DNA of 64,000 nt from Paenibacillus sophorae (GCF_018966525.1 NZ_CP076607.1:186001-250000); one strand, 5' to 3'; positions 33,842-42,956 are shown, counted from the first letter of the stretch. Notes: generated from the sequence alone by a model not told the origin. Numbers and translations are program-made.

Positions 33842-35889
33842 CGTTTCCAACATCCTTCCGCAATTTGCCACACAATTACCGCAATCACACCCAGGATCAG
33901 CCCAAGCCCAAGCCCCAGCAGACCGCGGACAAGCGAAATCAGAACAGGCGAGTGAATATGGGCGAACGTATCCACCATAGATAATTGGCCGATAACGGCG
34001 ACAATCATGAGATAGGCGGCATTCCGGTATTTAAGAGCCAGGAAGGCGCCAAGTATAAACAATGGATGAGCGAGCAAAAATTCTTTGCTGCGCGGACGAA
34101 CGCCGAAGGCACTTTCCATGAAGTTTCGGAATGCCAATTCATAAGAGCTGGCGGTGCCGCTGTTGCCGGTGCGGCTCAGATAGTACAGGCCGATTATACC
34201 AAGCACCGCAGCTGCAATAACCATCGCCAGCGTGACCGGTGTTCTTAGAAGTTTACCCGTCTTGTTGAGGGCAAACTCACCGCGGTATAGAAGCACATAA
34301 ACGGCCACCAGCCCGATCGGTGCAATATGCAGCAGACTGACGCCACGGAACTGGTTCAGTACCAGACTGTAAGTAATATTATTCAGCAGCGCGATAACGA
34401 ATGGCACCGCGCAAAGCGAGATGACAGCCGTCCTTACGTACAGAACAAGACTTTGGAGCAGGCGGCGCTGCGGATTCATGGTTGCGGAGGCAGAACCTGA
34501 AAGGTTTCCCGGAGCGGCAGCCTTGCCTTTCCCGTTAGTCGTCAGCTGTGGACCCGACTTATTGATTTTACGGACCGCGAGAACCATAGCTACTGTAGGT
34601 GCGCTGATGGCTACCGCTAACGCGAGCGCCTGTTCAAACAGCGTGGGCTTCACCAGCAGCAGTCCCGCGCTTCCGACCAGACCGAGCGCCCAGGCAAGCA
34701 GCGTCAGCCAGGGAATGAAGTAGGAAATCGTCAGCGCCACCAATGCCACGGCTCCAATAACGGCGACCAGCTTGAAATACCGTTGGAATGGCGAATCAGC
34801 CACATCAAAAGCGGTAGCCTGACCTAAAGTAAAGCCATTGTTCTTAATCTTCTCCACTGCTCCGCCCGGCTCGCTCAGGCTGGTAATCAAGTTCTCCAAA
34901 GAATCGTCAATCTGAGCCTTGTCAGTATTTCTCGTCGGTGCGGTATTCAGATAGAGCATGCGAATATTGCGGTCCTTTGTGGCAAGTGCGAAGCGGTCGG
35001 CAATCACATCCGGCTTCAGCGTAGAATCGTTCTCGCTCAGCGAATACAGCCGGACCACATTATAATCAAGCATATAGGCGAGCTTGTTGAACCCTTTTTG
35101 CTGCTGTTTAAGATTCTCAATGGTCGCTATGCCGATGCCATGCTGTTTTAGCAGCTCAGCGAAGGAATCAAGACTCTTTTTATCCTCATTATCGTTGAAT
35201 CCTTTGACCGAATCGCCCTCAAACAGGATACGCTTAACATGAAGACTTTCAAAACGTTCGATCAGCTGCTTCATCGCTTCTTCATTATAAGGAAGTGAAT
35301 CCACAAGACGGGGGACGATTTGAAATCCCTTGTTATACAAATTGGCAAGTGCAGCCTCGTCCGGAGCCATTGGCTTCAGCAGCGCATCCTCCAGCGGAGT
35401 CTTTATGATCAAACCCTGCTGTCCGCGAAAGTTCCAGTCTTCCGTCGCAATTCCAAGACTGCCAAACGTACTCTGAATTGTGGGCTTGAGCGCGTCACCA
35501 TTAGCTTTGCTTGTAAAAAGCACATACGTATAATTTTCGTTCTCCGGTATGACGCTGTCCGTTAAGTTGGCGATATCCTGCGCGCCCCAGAACATAACGC
35601 GGCGGGCTTTGCGGTAATCCTCGAGCGTACTTTCATATACAGCCATGCTCTGTACGCCGGCTTCTTTAAGCCGATCCAACTGCTGGGATATGTAGTCCTG
35701 CGGATTAGCCCTGTAACTCGCGGCATCCACGAGATCCCGGTAGTCGAACACGATCTCCACTGTCTTGGATGATTTCTCTGTCTGCAGACGGTCGTAGACG
35801 ACCGGCAAAGCCGCAATCAGGCCAATCACCACGATGATCCATAGCCACTTCCGGGAATTTAAGTTCCAACGCTGCCATTTGTGCTGCAC
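33817..35889 (-). CDS. DUF5693-type membrane protein
   Basis: 690 residues. One N-terminal membrane segment (about 13-32), a large extracellular domain (about 40-365) and about eight to nine further membrane segments in the C-terminal half. The family is regularly found next to csaB in Bacilli; its role is unknown, but export or attachment of the pyruvylated wall polymer is a fair guess. The start is GTG 35889, with GGAGGAG 6 bases upstream, rather than the TTG one codon earlier. The leader holds a repeated structured element (35930-35988). Confidence 0.85.
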   Translation of the reverse strand: MQHKWQRWNLNSRKWLWIIVVIGLIAALPVVYDRLQTEKSSKTVEIVFDYRDLVDAASYRANPQDYISQQLDRLKEAGVQSMAVYESTLEDYRKARRVMFWGAQDIANLTDSVIPENENYTYVLFTSKANGDALKPTIQSTFGSLGIATEDWNFRGQQGLIIKTPLEDALLKPMAPDEAALANLYNKGFQIVPRLVDSLPYNEEAMKQLIERFESLHVKRILFEGDSVKGFNDNEDKKSLDSFAELLKQHGIGIATIENLKQQQKGFNKLAYMLDYNVVRLYSLSENDSTLKPDVIADRFALATKDRNIRMLYLNTAPTRNTDKAQIDDSLENLITSLSEPGGAVEKIKNNGFTLGQATAFDVADSPFQRYFKLVAVIGAVALVALTISYFIPWLTLLAWALGLVGSAGLLLVKPTLFEQALALAVAISAPTVAMVLAVRKINKSGPQLTTNGKGKAAAPGNLSGSASATMNPQRRLLQSLVLYVRTAVISLCAVPFVIALLNNITYSLVLNQFRGVSLLHIAPIGLVAVYVLLYRGEFALNKTGKLLRTPVTLAMVIAAAVLGIIGLYYLSRTGNSGTASSYELAFRNFMESAFGVRPRSKEFLLAHPLFILGAFLALKYRNAAYLMIVAVIGQLSMVDTFAHIHSPVLISLVRGLLGLGLGLILGVIAVIVWQIAEGCWKRWSPLLKK

Positions 35890-35929
35890 CAAAAGCTCCT
35901 CCTCTTTCCATAACGAATCTCCATTACAA

Positions 35930-35988
35930 AAGACAACCCCACAAAGTGAGGACTTGGCTTCGAAGCCTGCTCAGGTACTTTGCGGGGT
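35930..35988 (-). repeat. Structured leader element, family 1, copy 1
   Basis: A 59 nt element that folds on the minus strand into an 11 bp outer stem (CCCCGCAAAGT / ACTTTGTGGGG, one G-U) and an inner GGCT/AGCC hairpin, followed by TGTCTTTTG. It lies about 40 nt before the membrane-protein start. A second copy is at 61081-61138. Confidence 0.7.
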
Positions 35989-35993
35989 CCCCG

Positions 35994-36041
35994 AAAAAAG
36001 AAACGGCTTCGCCCTTCATATGAAAGGGCGGTACCCGTTTC
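35994..36041 (-). terminator. Terminator after pgcA, family 2 hairpin copy A
   Basis: GAAACGG / CCGTTTC outer arms with an inner GCCCTT / AAGGGC stem, followed by TTTTTT on the minus strand. The same hairpin design occurs at 48321-48358. Confidence 0.85.
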
Positions 36042-36067
36042 CCGTAAAAGAGATTCAAATCATCCTG

Positions 36068-37792
36068 TTAATTGCTTCCGCCGTCGACTCTGCCCATAAC
36101 TTCCCGGGTAAGTGCGGCAATCTTGGACTTGGCATCCTCAAGCGACTCGCCGCGTACGGCAAAATACACCTTGATCTTGGGCTCGGTGCCCGAAGGACGC
36201 AGGCAGAACCAGGAGCCGTCGGCGAGCAGATATTTCAGCACATTCTCCTTCGGAAGCCCCTCCAAACCGAGAGAGTAATCCAGCACCTCGCTTACGGTAA
36301 TGCTCGCGATTTCCTGCGGCGGACTTTGCCGCCAATCGCTCATGATGCCCTGGATTTGGGCAACCCCGTCCTTGCCCTTGAGTGTACGGGATTCCAGGCT
36401 TTCGAGGAAGTAACCGAACTGCGCATAAAGCTCCTGCAGCACCTCGTAAAGAGTCTTGCCTTGAGCTTTGTAATAGGCTCCAGCTTCCGCAATCAGCATG
36501 GAAGCCAGAACGGCATCCTTGTCGCGGGCATAGTTGCCAGCAAGATATCCATAGCTTTCCTCATAGCCAAACAGATATGTGTAATCGCCCGAGGCTTCGA
36601 ACTGGGTCATTTTTTCACCTATATATTTGAAGCCCGTCAGCGTGTTAAACACGGTCGCTCCGTAATGGCTGGCGACTGCAGCGCCCATCTCACTGGTTAC
36701 GATCGTCTTGACTACCGCGCCATTGCTTGGCAGCTTGCCCAGTTCCTGCAGCCGGCTCAGATAGTAGTGGATCATTAACGCGCCGGACTGGTTGCCCGAC
36801 AGCACAACGAATTTACCCTCATGGTCACGCACAACGGCGCCCATCCGGTCCGCGTCGGGGTCAGTACCGATGAGCAGATCGGCACCCAGTTCCTCACCAA
36901 GCTTGATCGCCAGTGTAAAGGCTTCCCGCTCTTCCGGATTCGGCGATTTCACCGTGGAGAATTCGGAATCCGGCTGTTCCTGTTCCGGCACAACAAGCAC
37001 ATCGGTGAAACCGATCTTACTCAGTACGCTGCGAACCGGCAGATTGCCTGTTCCATGCAGCGGCGTATATACGATTTTGAATTTGCTTCCAAGGCCCCCG
37101 GCTATTTCCGACCGTCCGACACTGACTGCCGCCACCGTATCGGTGTAAGCCTCGTCTTCCTTCTCGCCCAGCCAATGAAGGAGCCCAGCGGCTTCAGCAT
37201 CTTCTTTAACGGCACGCTTGACTGCGCTGAAGGAATCTACATTGAATATGTAGGAAATCACCTTCTCGGCTTCATCCGGTACAAGCTGACCGCCTTGAGC
37301 ATTGTATACTTTGTACCCGTTATATTCCGGAGGATTATGACTCGCCGTAATGACGACACCACCTGTCGCTCCCAAATGGCGCACGCTGAAGGACAGCTGC
37401 GGCGTTGAGCGAAGGGAAGGATATAAATAGGCTTCAATACCGTTGCCGGCCAGAACCAGCGCCGTTTCCAGCGCAAACTCCGGGGAGAACCGGCGGGAAT
37501 CATGAGCAATAACGACAGATGGACGGCCTTCGCCCTTATGCTGTTCCAAGATAAAATTGGCAAAACCCTGAGTCGCTCTTGCTATCGTGTACCGGTTCAT
37601 CCGGTTGCTGCCTGCGCCGATCACGCCGCGCAAGCCGCCTGTCCCAAATTCCAAATCGCGGTAGAAGCGTTCTTCAAGCTCCTGCGGATCATTGTCCAGT
37701 CCGCGAAGTTCCTGCTTGGTGGTCTCGTCTACGGATGGGTCTTGCAGCCAGCGTTCCAAGGTTTCTGCAGCTTTTGGACTCAATTGGGTCAT
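36068..37792 (-). CDS. pgcA: Alpha-phosphoglucomutase / phosphomannomutase family
   Basis: 574 residues. Active-site serine loop TASHNPPEYNGYK, metal loop DPDADRMG and sugar-binding GYEESYGYL are intact. It interconverts glucose-6-P and glucose-1-P for UDP-glucose and wall glycans. GAAGGAG site; 27 bp after fabZ, so probably in one transcript, and ended by the 35994-36041 terminator. Exact sugar specificity is not decided by sequence. Confidence 0.93.
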   Translation of the reverse strand: MTQLSPKAAETLERWLQDPSVDETTKQELRGLDNDPQELEERFYRDLEFGTGGLRGVIGAGSNRMNRYTIARATQGFANFILEQHKGEGRPSVVIAHDSRRFSPEFALETALVLAGNGIEAYLYPSLRSTPQLSFSVRHLGATGGVVITASHNPPEYNGYKVYNAQGGQLVPDEAEKVISYIFNVDSFSAVKRAVKEDAEAAGLLHWLGEKEDEAYTDTVAAVSVGRSEIAGGLGSKFKIVYTPLHGTGNLPVRSVLSKIGFTDVLVVPEQEQPDSEFSTVKSPNPEEREAFTLAIKLGEELGADLLIGTDPDADRMGAVVRDHEGKFVVLSGNQSGALMIHYYLSRLQELGKLPSNGAVVKTIVTSEMGAAVASHYGATVFNTLTGFKYIGEKMTQFEASGDYTYLFGYEESYGYLAGNYARDKDAVLASMLIAEAGAYYKAQGKTLYEVLQELYAQFGYFLESLESRTLKGKDGVAQIQGIMSDWRQSPPQEIASITVSEVLDYSLGLEGLPKENVLKYLLADGSWFCLRPSGTEPKIKVYFAVRGESLEDAKSKIAALTREVMGRVDGGSN

Positions 37793-37819
37793 AGAAAATC
37801 TCTCCTTCTCAGGTATGAT

Positions 37820-38242
37820 TTAATTAAGCGCAAACATCATTTCGCCTTCGGCCACAACCTTGTCTTCGACTTTGGCAACAGCTTTTCCTTTGCCAATGCT
37901 CCCTTTAAGCCGCGTAATCTCCACTTCCAGCTTAAGGGTATCTCCCGGCACAACCTGCCCGCGGAAACGGAAGCCGTCCAAGCCCGCCAAAAAGCCGATC
38001 TTGCCGCGGTTGGCTTCTACTCCCAAAATCGCTACTGCCCCAACCTGCGCGAGAGCCTCGGTAATCAGTACACCGGGCATAACGGGGTAACCTGGAAAGT
38101 GCCCTATAAAAAAGGGCTCGTTCACCGTGACATTTTTAATGCCTACCGCCCGTTTCCCCATTTCGATTTCGATAATTTTGTCCACCAGCAGGAAAGGGGG
38201 ACGATGGGGGATAATTTCCTGAATTTGATTGACATCCAGCAT
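37820..38242 (-). CDS. fabZ: 3-hydroxyacyl-ACP dehydratase FabZ
   Basis: 140 residues. A hotdog-fold dehydratase of fatty-acid elongation. The catalytic helix HFPGYPVMPGVLITEALAQVG carries the His and Glu. GGAAGGAG site. It follows the EpuA/flhP/flhO genes as in B. subtilis (mbl-flhO-flhP-fabZ order). Its own leader (38243-38472) contains a GC-rich hairpin. Confidence 0.97.
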   Translation of the reverse strand: MLDVNQIQEIIPHRPPFLLVDKIIEIEMGKRAVGIKNVTVNEPFFIGHFPGYPVMPGVLITEALAQVGAVAILGVEANRGKIGFLAGLDGFRFRGQVVPGDTLKLEVEITRLKGSIGKGKAVAKVEDKVVAEGEMMFALN

Positions 38243-38393
38243 GTAGCTTGCTCCTTCCAGTTCGAGAGAAAGGCCTCAAAAAAACAGCCTCCCGCTATAA
38301 AGGCACTTTATTCTTGCCGGAGTGCATAAATATAGATGCTTTTGGCAAAAACTATACTTATCCTTCACCGGCTGCAGAAGTGGAGGTTGAGAT

Positions 38394-38433
38394 AAGGGGC
38401 TTCTCCCGCTGCAAAGCGGAGAGGGCCCTTTTT
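38394..38433. other. GC-rich hairpin in the fabZ leader
   Basis: A long stem with CTC-CGCT/AGCG-GAG arms and outer AAGGG/CCCTT. The T-run is on the plus strand, where no gene ends nearby. On the minus strand it may be a leader structure or weak attenuator. Confidence 0.4.
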
Positions 38434-38472
38434 GATCTCGAAAGCCCCCCATCATTATACATTTTCCAGTAT

Positions 38473-38505
38473 AAAAAAGAAAACTCCCTCATACAAGGGA
38501 GTTTC
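38473..38505 (-). terminator. Intrinsic terminator after the EpuA-type gene
   Basis: Stem AAACTCCCT / AGGGAGTTT with a TTTTTT tract on the minus strand; it ends the flhO-flhP transcript. Confidence 0.85.
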
Positions 38506-38525
38506 GCATAGCAGTTCTTGCGCCA

Positions 38526-38765
38526 TCATGGTGCAAAGACCAAATCGTATATATGCTTCCATGTGCTCCAATGAAGCACATCGCTCAGTTCCTTTTTGCC
38601 AAGGACGACGTAGCCGACCGTCAGACCGCCGCCAAGAGCAAGCAGCAGCAGCAAAGGAATCAGAAACCATTGAACGACCGTCCATTTCGATCGTTTGCGC
38701 TTTATCGGCACGTTATCTTCGGTCAGTTGTTCTTGTTTCAAACGATCTTCTTTCTGACGGCTCAT
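38526..38765 (-). CDS. EpuA-type small membrane protein (often named DNA-directed RNA polymerase subunit beta)
   Basis: 79 residues: a charged N-terminus (about 1-28), one membrane segment (about 31-54) and a conserved tail STWKHIYDLVFA. This matches the EpuA family, which databases often label as RNA polymerase beta subunit by association. It is not a polymerase subunit in the usual sense; function unknown. AGGTGA site; 8 bp after flhP, so co-transcribed with flhO-flhP. Confidence 0.85.
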   Translation of the reverse strand: MSRQKEDRLKQEQLTEDNVPIKRKRSKWTVVQWFLIPLLLLLALGGGLTVGYVVLGKKELSDVLHWSTWKHIYDLVFAP

Positions 38766-38773
38766 TGCTTCAC

Positions 38774-39595
38774 CTACCCGCGCATGTTATTTGCTAATCC
38801 AAGCATTTGATCGCTTGAGGAAAAAGCCCGGGCGACAAGCTGATACGTCCGCTGAATCTGCATCATCTCCGTCATTTCCTTGTTCAGATCGACATTGGAC
38901 TGCTCAAGCCAGCCGGATCGCACGGCCGCTCCGCCGCTCTGGCCCGCCGCCCGCTGCACGAAGGCTTGTCCAGCCGTCACACCGTCTGCAAGGACAAATC
39001 TTCCACCGTCAACTGCCTGGAGCACCTCGCTGTTCCTCGGTTCCACAAGCATCAGCCGGCCCGCGACCGTCGCCTGGTCGTTCTCATTCCTCTTCATTAG
39101 AACGGCTCCCGTCTCGTCAAAGGCTACGCTCACTCCAACCGGTACCGTCAGCGGGTTGCCTTGCGCGTTCAGCACCGGATTGTTCTCATTGTCCACCAAA
39201 ATCATATTACCTTGATTGGCGGCATCAGGGGTGAAATGAAAATCGCCCTGACGCGTAAAGGAAGTGACGCCGTTAACCTGTACAGCGAATAATCCGCTGC
39301 CCTGCAGCGCCAAATCGCTGGCATTGCCGGTCTCCTTAAGCGCTCCCTGTTCCCAACTGGTAGTAACTTGGGGAATCCGCATGCCATAGCCGATATCAAA
39401 GCCCAAGGGCATGCTGCGCCCCTCAAGCTTGTATTCCTGCGACTGCTGCTGCACCCGGGTGAGCACGTCTTCAAAGGCCCCGTCTTTACTCTTGTAGCCT
39501 GCCGTATTGATATTGGCAATATTATCGGCGATAAGATCAAGGCGCTGCTGGAGACTGGCCATCGAGACGGCCGCGCCGATTGTCGAATTGTTCAT
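38774..39595 (-). CDS. flhP: Flagellar rod/hook basal-body protein FlhP
   Basis: 273 residues, FlgG/FlgE family. N-terminal ASLQQRLDLIADNIANINTAGYKSKD and C-terminal NVDLNKEMTEMMQIQRTYQLVARAF motifs are present. With FlhO it forms the distal rod in B. subtilis. 12 bp after flhO. Confidence 0.92.
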   Translation of the reverse strand: MNNSTIGAAVSMASLQQRLDLIADNIANINTAGYKSKDGAFEDVLTRVQQQSQEYKLEGRSMPLGFDIGYGMRIPQVTTSWEQGALKETGNASDLALQGSGLFAVQVNGVTSFTRQGDFHFTPDAANQGNMILVDNENNPVLNAQGNPLTVPVGVSVAFDETGAVLMKRNENDQATVAGRLMLVEPRNSEVLQAVDGGRFVLADGVTAGQAFVQRAAGQSGGAAVRSGWLEQSNVDLNKEMTEMMQIQRTYQLVARAFSSSDQMLGLANNMRG

Positions 39596-39607
39596 CGGTC
39601 ACCTCTC

Positions 39608-40480
39608 CTATACTCTGCCGACATCATTTACAGCCTTTTGCAAGCTGTTGTCATAGAACTGGATCACCTTCTGGTTGGCTTCGTACGCCCGGTAAGCCGC
39701 GTTCAAATCGACGGTAACCTGCGTCGCATCCACATTGGAGCCTTCAATATATCCCTGGCGGACCTGCATATTATCTGCGGCAGCCGCATACCGGATTCCC
39801 GCCGCCTGCGCATCGTCTACGTGAAATACACCGTTGCCGTCGCGCACCAGGTTCTGCGGCTTGGTCACAATGCTGACTCCGAGACGGACGCCGGTTGTGG
39901 CGCCTGTTGCATCAAGAAGATTGCCTTCCGCGTCAACCTTGAGACTATCCACCGTACCGTTTAACACTACCGGTCTGCCATCGGCGCCAAGCACCCTGTA
40001 TCCTCCGGAACTCAGCAGTTCACCGGCAGGACTTACATTAAAGCCGCCGTTTCGAGTATAAAGCGTATTGCCATCATTGTCCTGAACCGTGAAAAAAGCC
40101 TGCGGCTGGTAAATAATCTCGCCAGTATCGCTTATATACTTGCCCGATGCGTCAAAGGGTATGTTACCGCCCGTGGCGGGATCCGCCAGACGCAAGTCCG
40201 CCGACAGCGCAAAGTCGGTAGACTTGCCGCTTTCGACCAAATCGCCTTGCAGAAATTTGGACATGGACTGCTCGGCGAATACCCCCGTGTTCATTCTGCC
40301 AATCGGCTTCACAATCCCGCCCTGCATGGCGGAGATCAGCACATTCGGAAACGAATGGCTGATGCTTTCGACCTGCTTGTACCCCGTCGTATTCAGATTG
40401 GCGATATTTTGCGTTGCCGTGTCATGTCTGCGCTGCTCTGTGACCATACCGGCAGCGGCCGTATATAAACCTCTTATCAT
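39608..40480 (-). CDS. flhO: Flagellar rod/hook basal-body protein FlhO
   Basis: 290 residues, FlgG/FlgF family: MIRGLYTAAAGMVTEQRRHD with IANLNTTGYKQVE at the N-terminus and GSNVDATQVTVDLNAAYRAYEANQKV at the C-terminus. It is the first gene of flhO-flhP-epuA-like, behind mbl as in B. subtilis, read from the sigma-D-type promoter at 40543-40569. Confidence 0.92.
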   Translation of the reverse strand: MIRGLYTAAAGMVTEQRRHDTATQNIANLNTTGYKQVESISHSFPNVLISAMQGGIVKPIGRMNTGVFAEQSMSKFLQGDLVESGKSTDFALSADLRLADPATGGNIPFDASGKYISDTGEIIYQPQAFFTVQDNDGNTLYTRNGGFNVSPAGELLSSGGYRVLGADGRPVVLNGTVDSLKVDAEGNLLDATGATTGVRLGVSIVTKPQNLVRDGNGVFHVDDAQAAGIRYAAAADNMQVRQGYIEGSNVDATQVTVDLNAAYRAYEANQKVIQFYDNSLQKAVNDVGRV

Positions 40481-40542
40481 AAAGGCGTTTCCCCTTCCTA
40501 AACCGCAGAAGTCTGAGCTCCAACTTACAAACCTTTACTTAT

Positions 40543-40569
40543 ATATCGGCTGCTCAGAACTTTTTCTTA
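40543..40569 (-). promoter_or_regulatory. Sigma-D-type promoter of flhO-flhP, overlapping the end of mbl
   Basis: Minus strand: TAAG (40566-40569), 15 bp spacer and a perfect GCCGATAT (40543-40550). The -35 lies inside the last codons of mbl. Confidence 0.75.
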
Positions 40570-41552
40570 ACCACCTTGTCCAAATGATCCAGCAAGATGC
40601 CCGTTCCCTTCACAACGCAGTGCATCGGGTCTTCCGCCACCCATACCGGTACATGCAGTTCTTCGGAGAGCAGCTCGCTCAGTCCGCTCAGCAGCGCTCC
40701 TCCTCCGGTCAGCACGACGCCACGGTCAATGATATCGGCGGACAGCTCCGGAGGCGTCCGTTCCAAAACCGTCTTCGCTGCGGCCACAATGGACGACACC
40801 GGGTCCCAAAGCGCCTCCCGCGCTTCGACCGAGGTGATTGTCAGGGTCTGCGGAAGCCCGCTTACCATATCACGGCCGCGAATATCCATCTCGGCTTGTA
40901 TGCCGCCCGGACGCACATTCCCGATGGTCAGCTTGATATCTTCAGCCGTCCGTTCACCGATGAGCAGTTTATATTTCTGCTTGATATATTTTAAAATGGA
41001 TTCGTCGAACTTGTCCCCCGCCACTTTGATGGAGGAGGCGGTAACGACGTCGCCCATGGACAATACGGCTACATCCGTCGTTCCGCCGCCGATGTCGACG
41101 ACCATATTTCCGCTAGGTTGATAAATATCCATACCCGCTCCGATTGCCGCGGCCTTCGGCTCCTCTTCCATGAAGACTTCCTTCGCCCCGCTGCGCTCCG
41201 CCGCTTCACGGATCGATTTCTGCTCGACAGAGGTAATATTCGTAGGGGCGCAGATCAAAATGCGCGGACGCGCATACCAGGAGCGGCCTCCGACGCGGTC
41301 GATGAAATATTTAAGCATCGTCTCCGTAATTTCAAAATCGGCGATAACGCCGTCCCGGAGCGGACGAATCGTTGAGATGTTTCCGGGGGTGCGGCCGACC
41401 ATTCGGCGCGCCTGTTCTCCCACCGCAAGGACCTTCTTCGTGTCGGTTTCAAGCGTGACCACTGAAGGTTCATCCAGAACGACTCCTTTTCCTTTAACAT
41501 GAATAAGCACATTGGCTGTGCCGAGATCGATTCCGATGTCCTTGCTAAGCAT
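40554..41552 (-). CDS. mbl: MreB-family actin Mbl
   Basis: 332 residues. Actin-fold motifs: DIGIDLGTANVLIHVKGKG, EPKAAAIGAGMD, DIGGGTTDVAVLS and GGGALLSGL. It directs lateral cell-wall synthesis at the membrane. Called mbl rather than mreB because spoIIID lies upstream and flhO-flhP downstream, as in B. subtilis. Confidence 0.93.
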   Translation of the reverse strand: MLSKDIGIDLGTANVLIHVKGKGVVLDEPSVVTLETDTKKVLAVGEQARRMVGRTPGNISTIRPLRDGVIADFEITETMLKYFIDRVGGRSWYARPRILICAPTNITSVEQKSIREAAERSGAKEVFMEEEPKAAAIGAGMDIYQPSGNMVVDIGGGTTDVAVLSMGDVVTASSIKVAGDKFDESILKYIKQKYKLLIGERTAEDIKLTIGNVRPGGIQAEMDIRGRDMVSGLPQTLTITSVEAREALWDPVSSIVAAAKTVLERTPPELSADIIDRGVVLTGGGALLSGLSELLSEELHVPVWVAEDPMHCVVKGTGILLDHLDKVVKKKF

Positions 41553-41649
41553 AATGAAAGAGCCCCCAAAGTATTATTTTAGATGAGAGAGAATGAGTTA
41601 GTACCAAATTTAAAATTACCATACTTTAGGGGAGGAGTTCAATGAAATT

Positions 41650-41937
41650 TTATGGTTTGATCGCTACGGCCACCTCCCGCTTCTTCCCCGTGTTTTTCTT
41701 ATATTTGATTTTTGTGGCCTCGCCCCCCCGGAGATGACGGATGGATTTGTGGTATTCAAGAATGTGCTTCACCTGATCGGCCAGATCAGGATTGATTTCC
41801 GGCAACCGCTCGGTCAGATCTTTATGCACCGTGCTTTTGGAAACGCCGAATTCTTTGGCTATGGTCCGGACCGTATGCCTGGTTTCCACGATGCAGCGTC
41901 CGATTTTAATCGTACGTTCCTTGATATAATCGTGCAC
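41650..41937 (-). CDS. spoIIID: Sporulation transcription factor SpoIIID
   Basis: 95 residues, very close to the family over HDYIKERTIKIG, TVRTIAKEFGVSKSTVHKDL (helix-turn-helix) and SIRHLRGGEATK. It switches mother-cell gene expression between the sigma-E and sigma-K stages. The open frame begins at a TTG 5 codons earlier, but GGGAGG 7 bases before GTG 41937 fixes the start and gives the canonical N-terminus. Confidence 0.97.
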   Translation of the reverse strand: MHDYIKERTIKIGRCIVETRHTVRTIAKEFGVSKSTVHKDLTERLPEINPDLADQVKHILEYHKSIRHLRGGEATKIKYKKNTGKKREVAVAIKP

Positions 41938-42108
41938 GCTCCCGCCTCCCAACTGTGGATAGTTTGGTACATTATATGAGTGGCGGGCCTATATATTCGC
42001 GCTTTAACGGGATGACAAGCCGGGGCAGGCTCATTTTATTTGCGGGACAACCGTAAAATAGCCCTAGAAAGCGGGGGACTATGCTCCTATGCCGGAAGAC
42101 GCAGCACG

Positions 42109-42138
42109 AAAAAGCAGGAGGACGAGCGTCCCCCTGCC
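42109..42138 (-). terminator. Intrinsic terminator after spoIIQ
   Basis: Stem GCAGGGGGAC / GTCCTCCTGC with TTTTT on the minus strand, just past the spoIIQ stop. Confidence 0.8.
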
Positions 42139-42152
42139 TTACGTTTCTTATA

Positions 42153-42908
42153 TTATTTTTGCGATTGTTGTGGAAGCAGTTCCGAAGGATTGACGACCTT
42201 ACCGTCCTGGTACACCTCAAAATGCAGGTGGTTGCCCAGATCCTTCTCGATTTCATTGCGTCCGGCAGAGGCAAGCGTGTCGCCCTGCTTCACCTGGTCG
42301 CCCTGCTTCACTTTGGCTTCACCGAGACTTTGGTAGACCGTCTTCAGGCTGCCTTGGGTCACTTCGACCACTGTGCCGAGCGTAGCCACGTCTTCGACCC
42401 GGGTCACTTCGCCGCTGATGGCGGCCTTGACGTCAAATGTTTTCTTGTCTTCGCGAGCAAGATCGATGCCGGTATTGGGCGTATAGGTATCGCCGTTCTG
42501 CACCATAGCCTCGATGTGGTTCTGCTCGGTCCCATTCTCGTCATAGTACGGCTTAACCACTTGCACGTCGCTTGGGTTGGCCACCGGCCAAGCCAGGCTC
42601 TCCGCAGAAGCGGTAACCTGCAGCGCATTCGGTTCTTTTCCTGCATCCAAAGCCCCGGCTGTATCGCCGGAAGCTCCGACATCCTCAGAAACAACGGCGG
42701 CGGTGTCTGTCGAAAGCGGCTTTTGGCCGGCATCCTGATAGACCCACACCAAGGTTAGTATAATTGCCGCTGCCGCTGTGTAGACTGCCGGAAATACCCA
42801 ACGTTTAGAGAACAGTTTGTTCAATGAAGAAGGCTGGCTGCCGGTTTCTCCCTGTTTGGTTTTGAGAGAATCTTCATTGGACGGTTTGTTTTGGTTTTGT
42901 TCATTCAT
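42153..42908 (-). CDS. spoIIQ: SpoIIQ, forespore M23/LytM-domain protein
   Basis: 251 residues. One membrane segment (about 38-58), a linker and a C-terminal LytM domain (about 135-245). The normal zinc ligand His of HxGxD is Asn here (NTGIDLA), while GNHLHFE is intact, so the enzyme is probably inactive, as in B. subtilis SpoIIQ, which serves as a structural zipper with mother-cell SpoIIIAH. GAGGTGATAG site. Close to spoIID as in Bacillus. Confidence 0.92.
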   Translation of the reverse strand: MNEQNQNKPSNEDSLKTKQGETGSQPSSLNKLFSKRWVFPAVYTAAAAIILTLVWVYQDAGQKPLSTDTAAVVSEDVGASGDTAGALDAGKEPNALQVTASAESLAWPVANPSDVQVVKPYYDENGTEQNHIEAMVQNGDTYTPNTGIDLAREDKKTFDVKAAISGEVTRVEDVATLGTVVEVTQGSLKTVYQSLGEAKVKQGDQVKQGDTLASAGRNEIEKDLGNHLHFEVYQDGKVVNPSELLPQQSQK

Positions 42909-42928
42909 TTGCTATCACCTCAGTAACC

Positions 42929-42956
42929 AGTGTTGCCGGGCGATTCGCTTTTATAC
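42929..42956 (-). promoter_or_regulatory. Putative sigma-F promoter of spoIIQ
   Basis: Minus strand: GTATA (42952-42956) and GGCAACACT (42929-42937), which fits GGNNANNNT. The spacing of 14 bp is slightly short, so the call is tentative. Confidence 0.4.

Noticed and set aside
38394..38433. Terminator for a plus-strand gene
   Set aside because: The T-run is on the plus strand, but no plus-strand gene ends nearby. Kept only as a leader hairpin.
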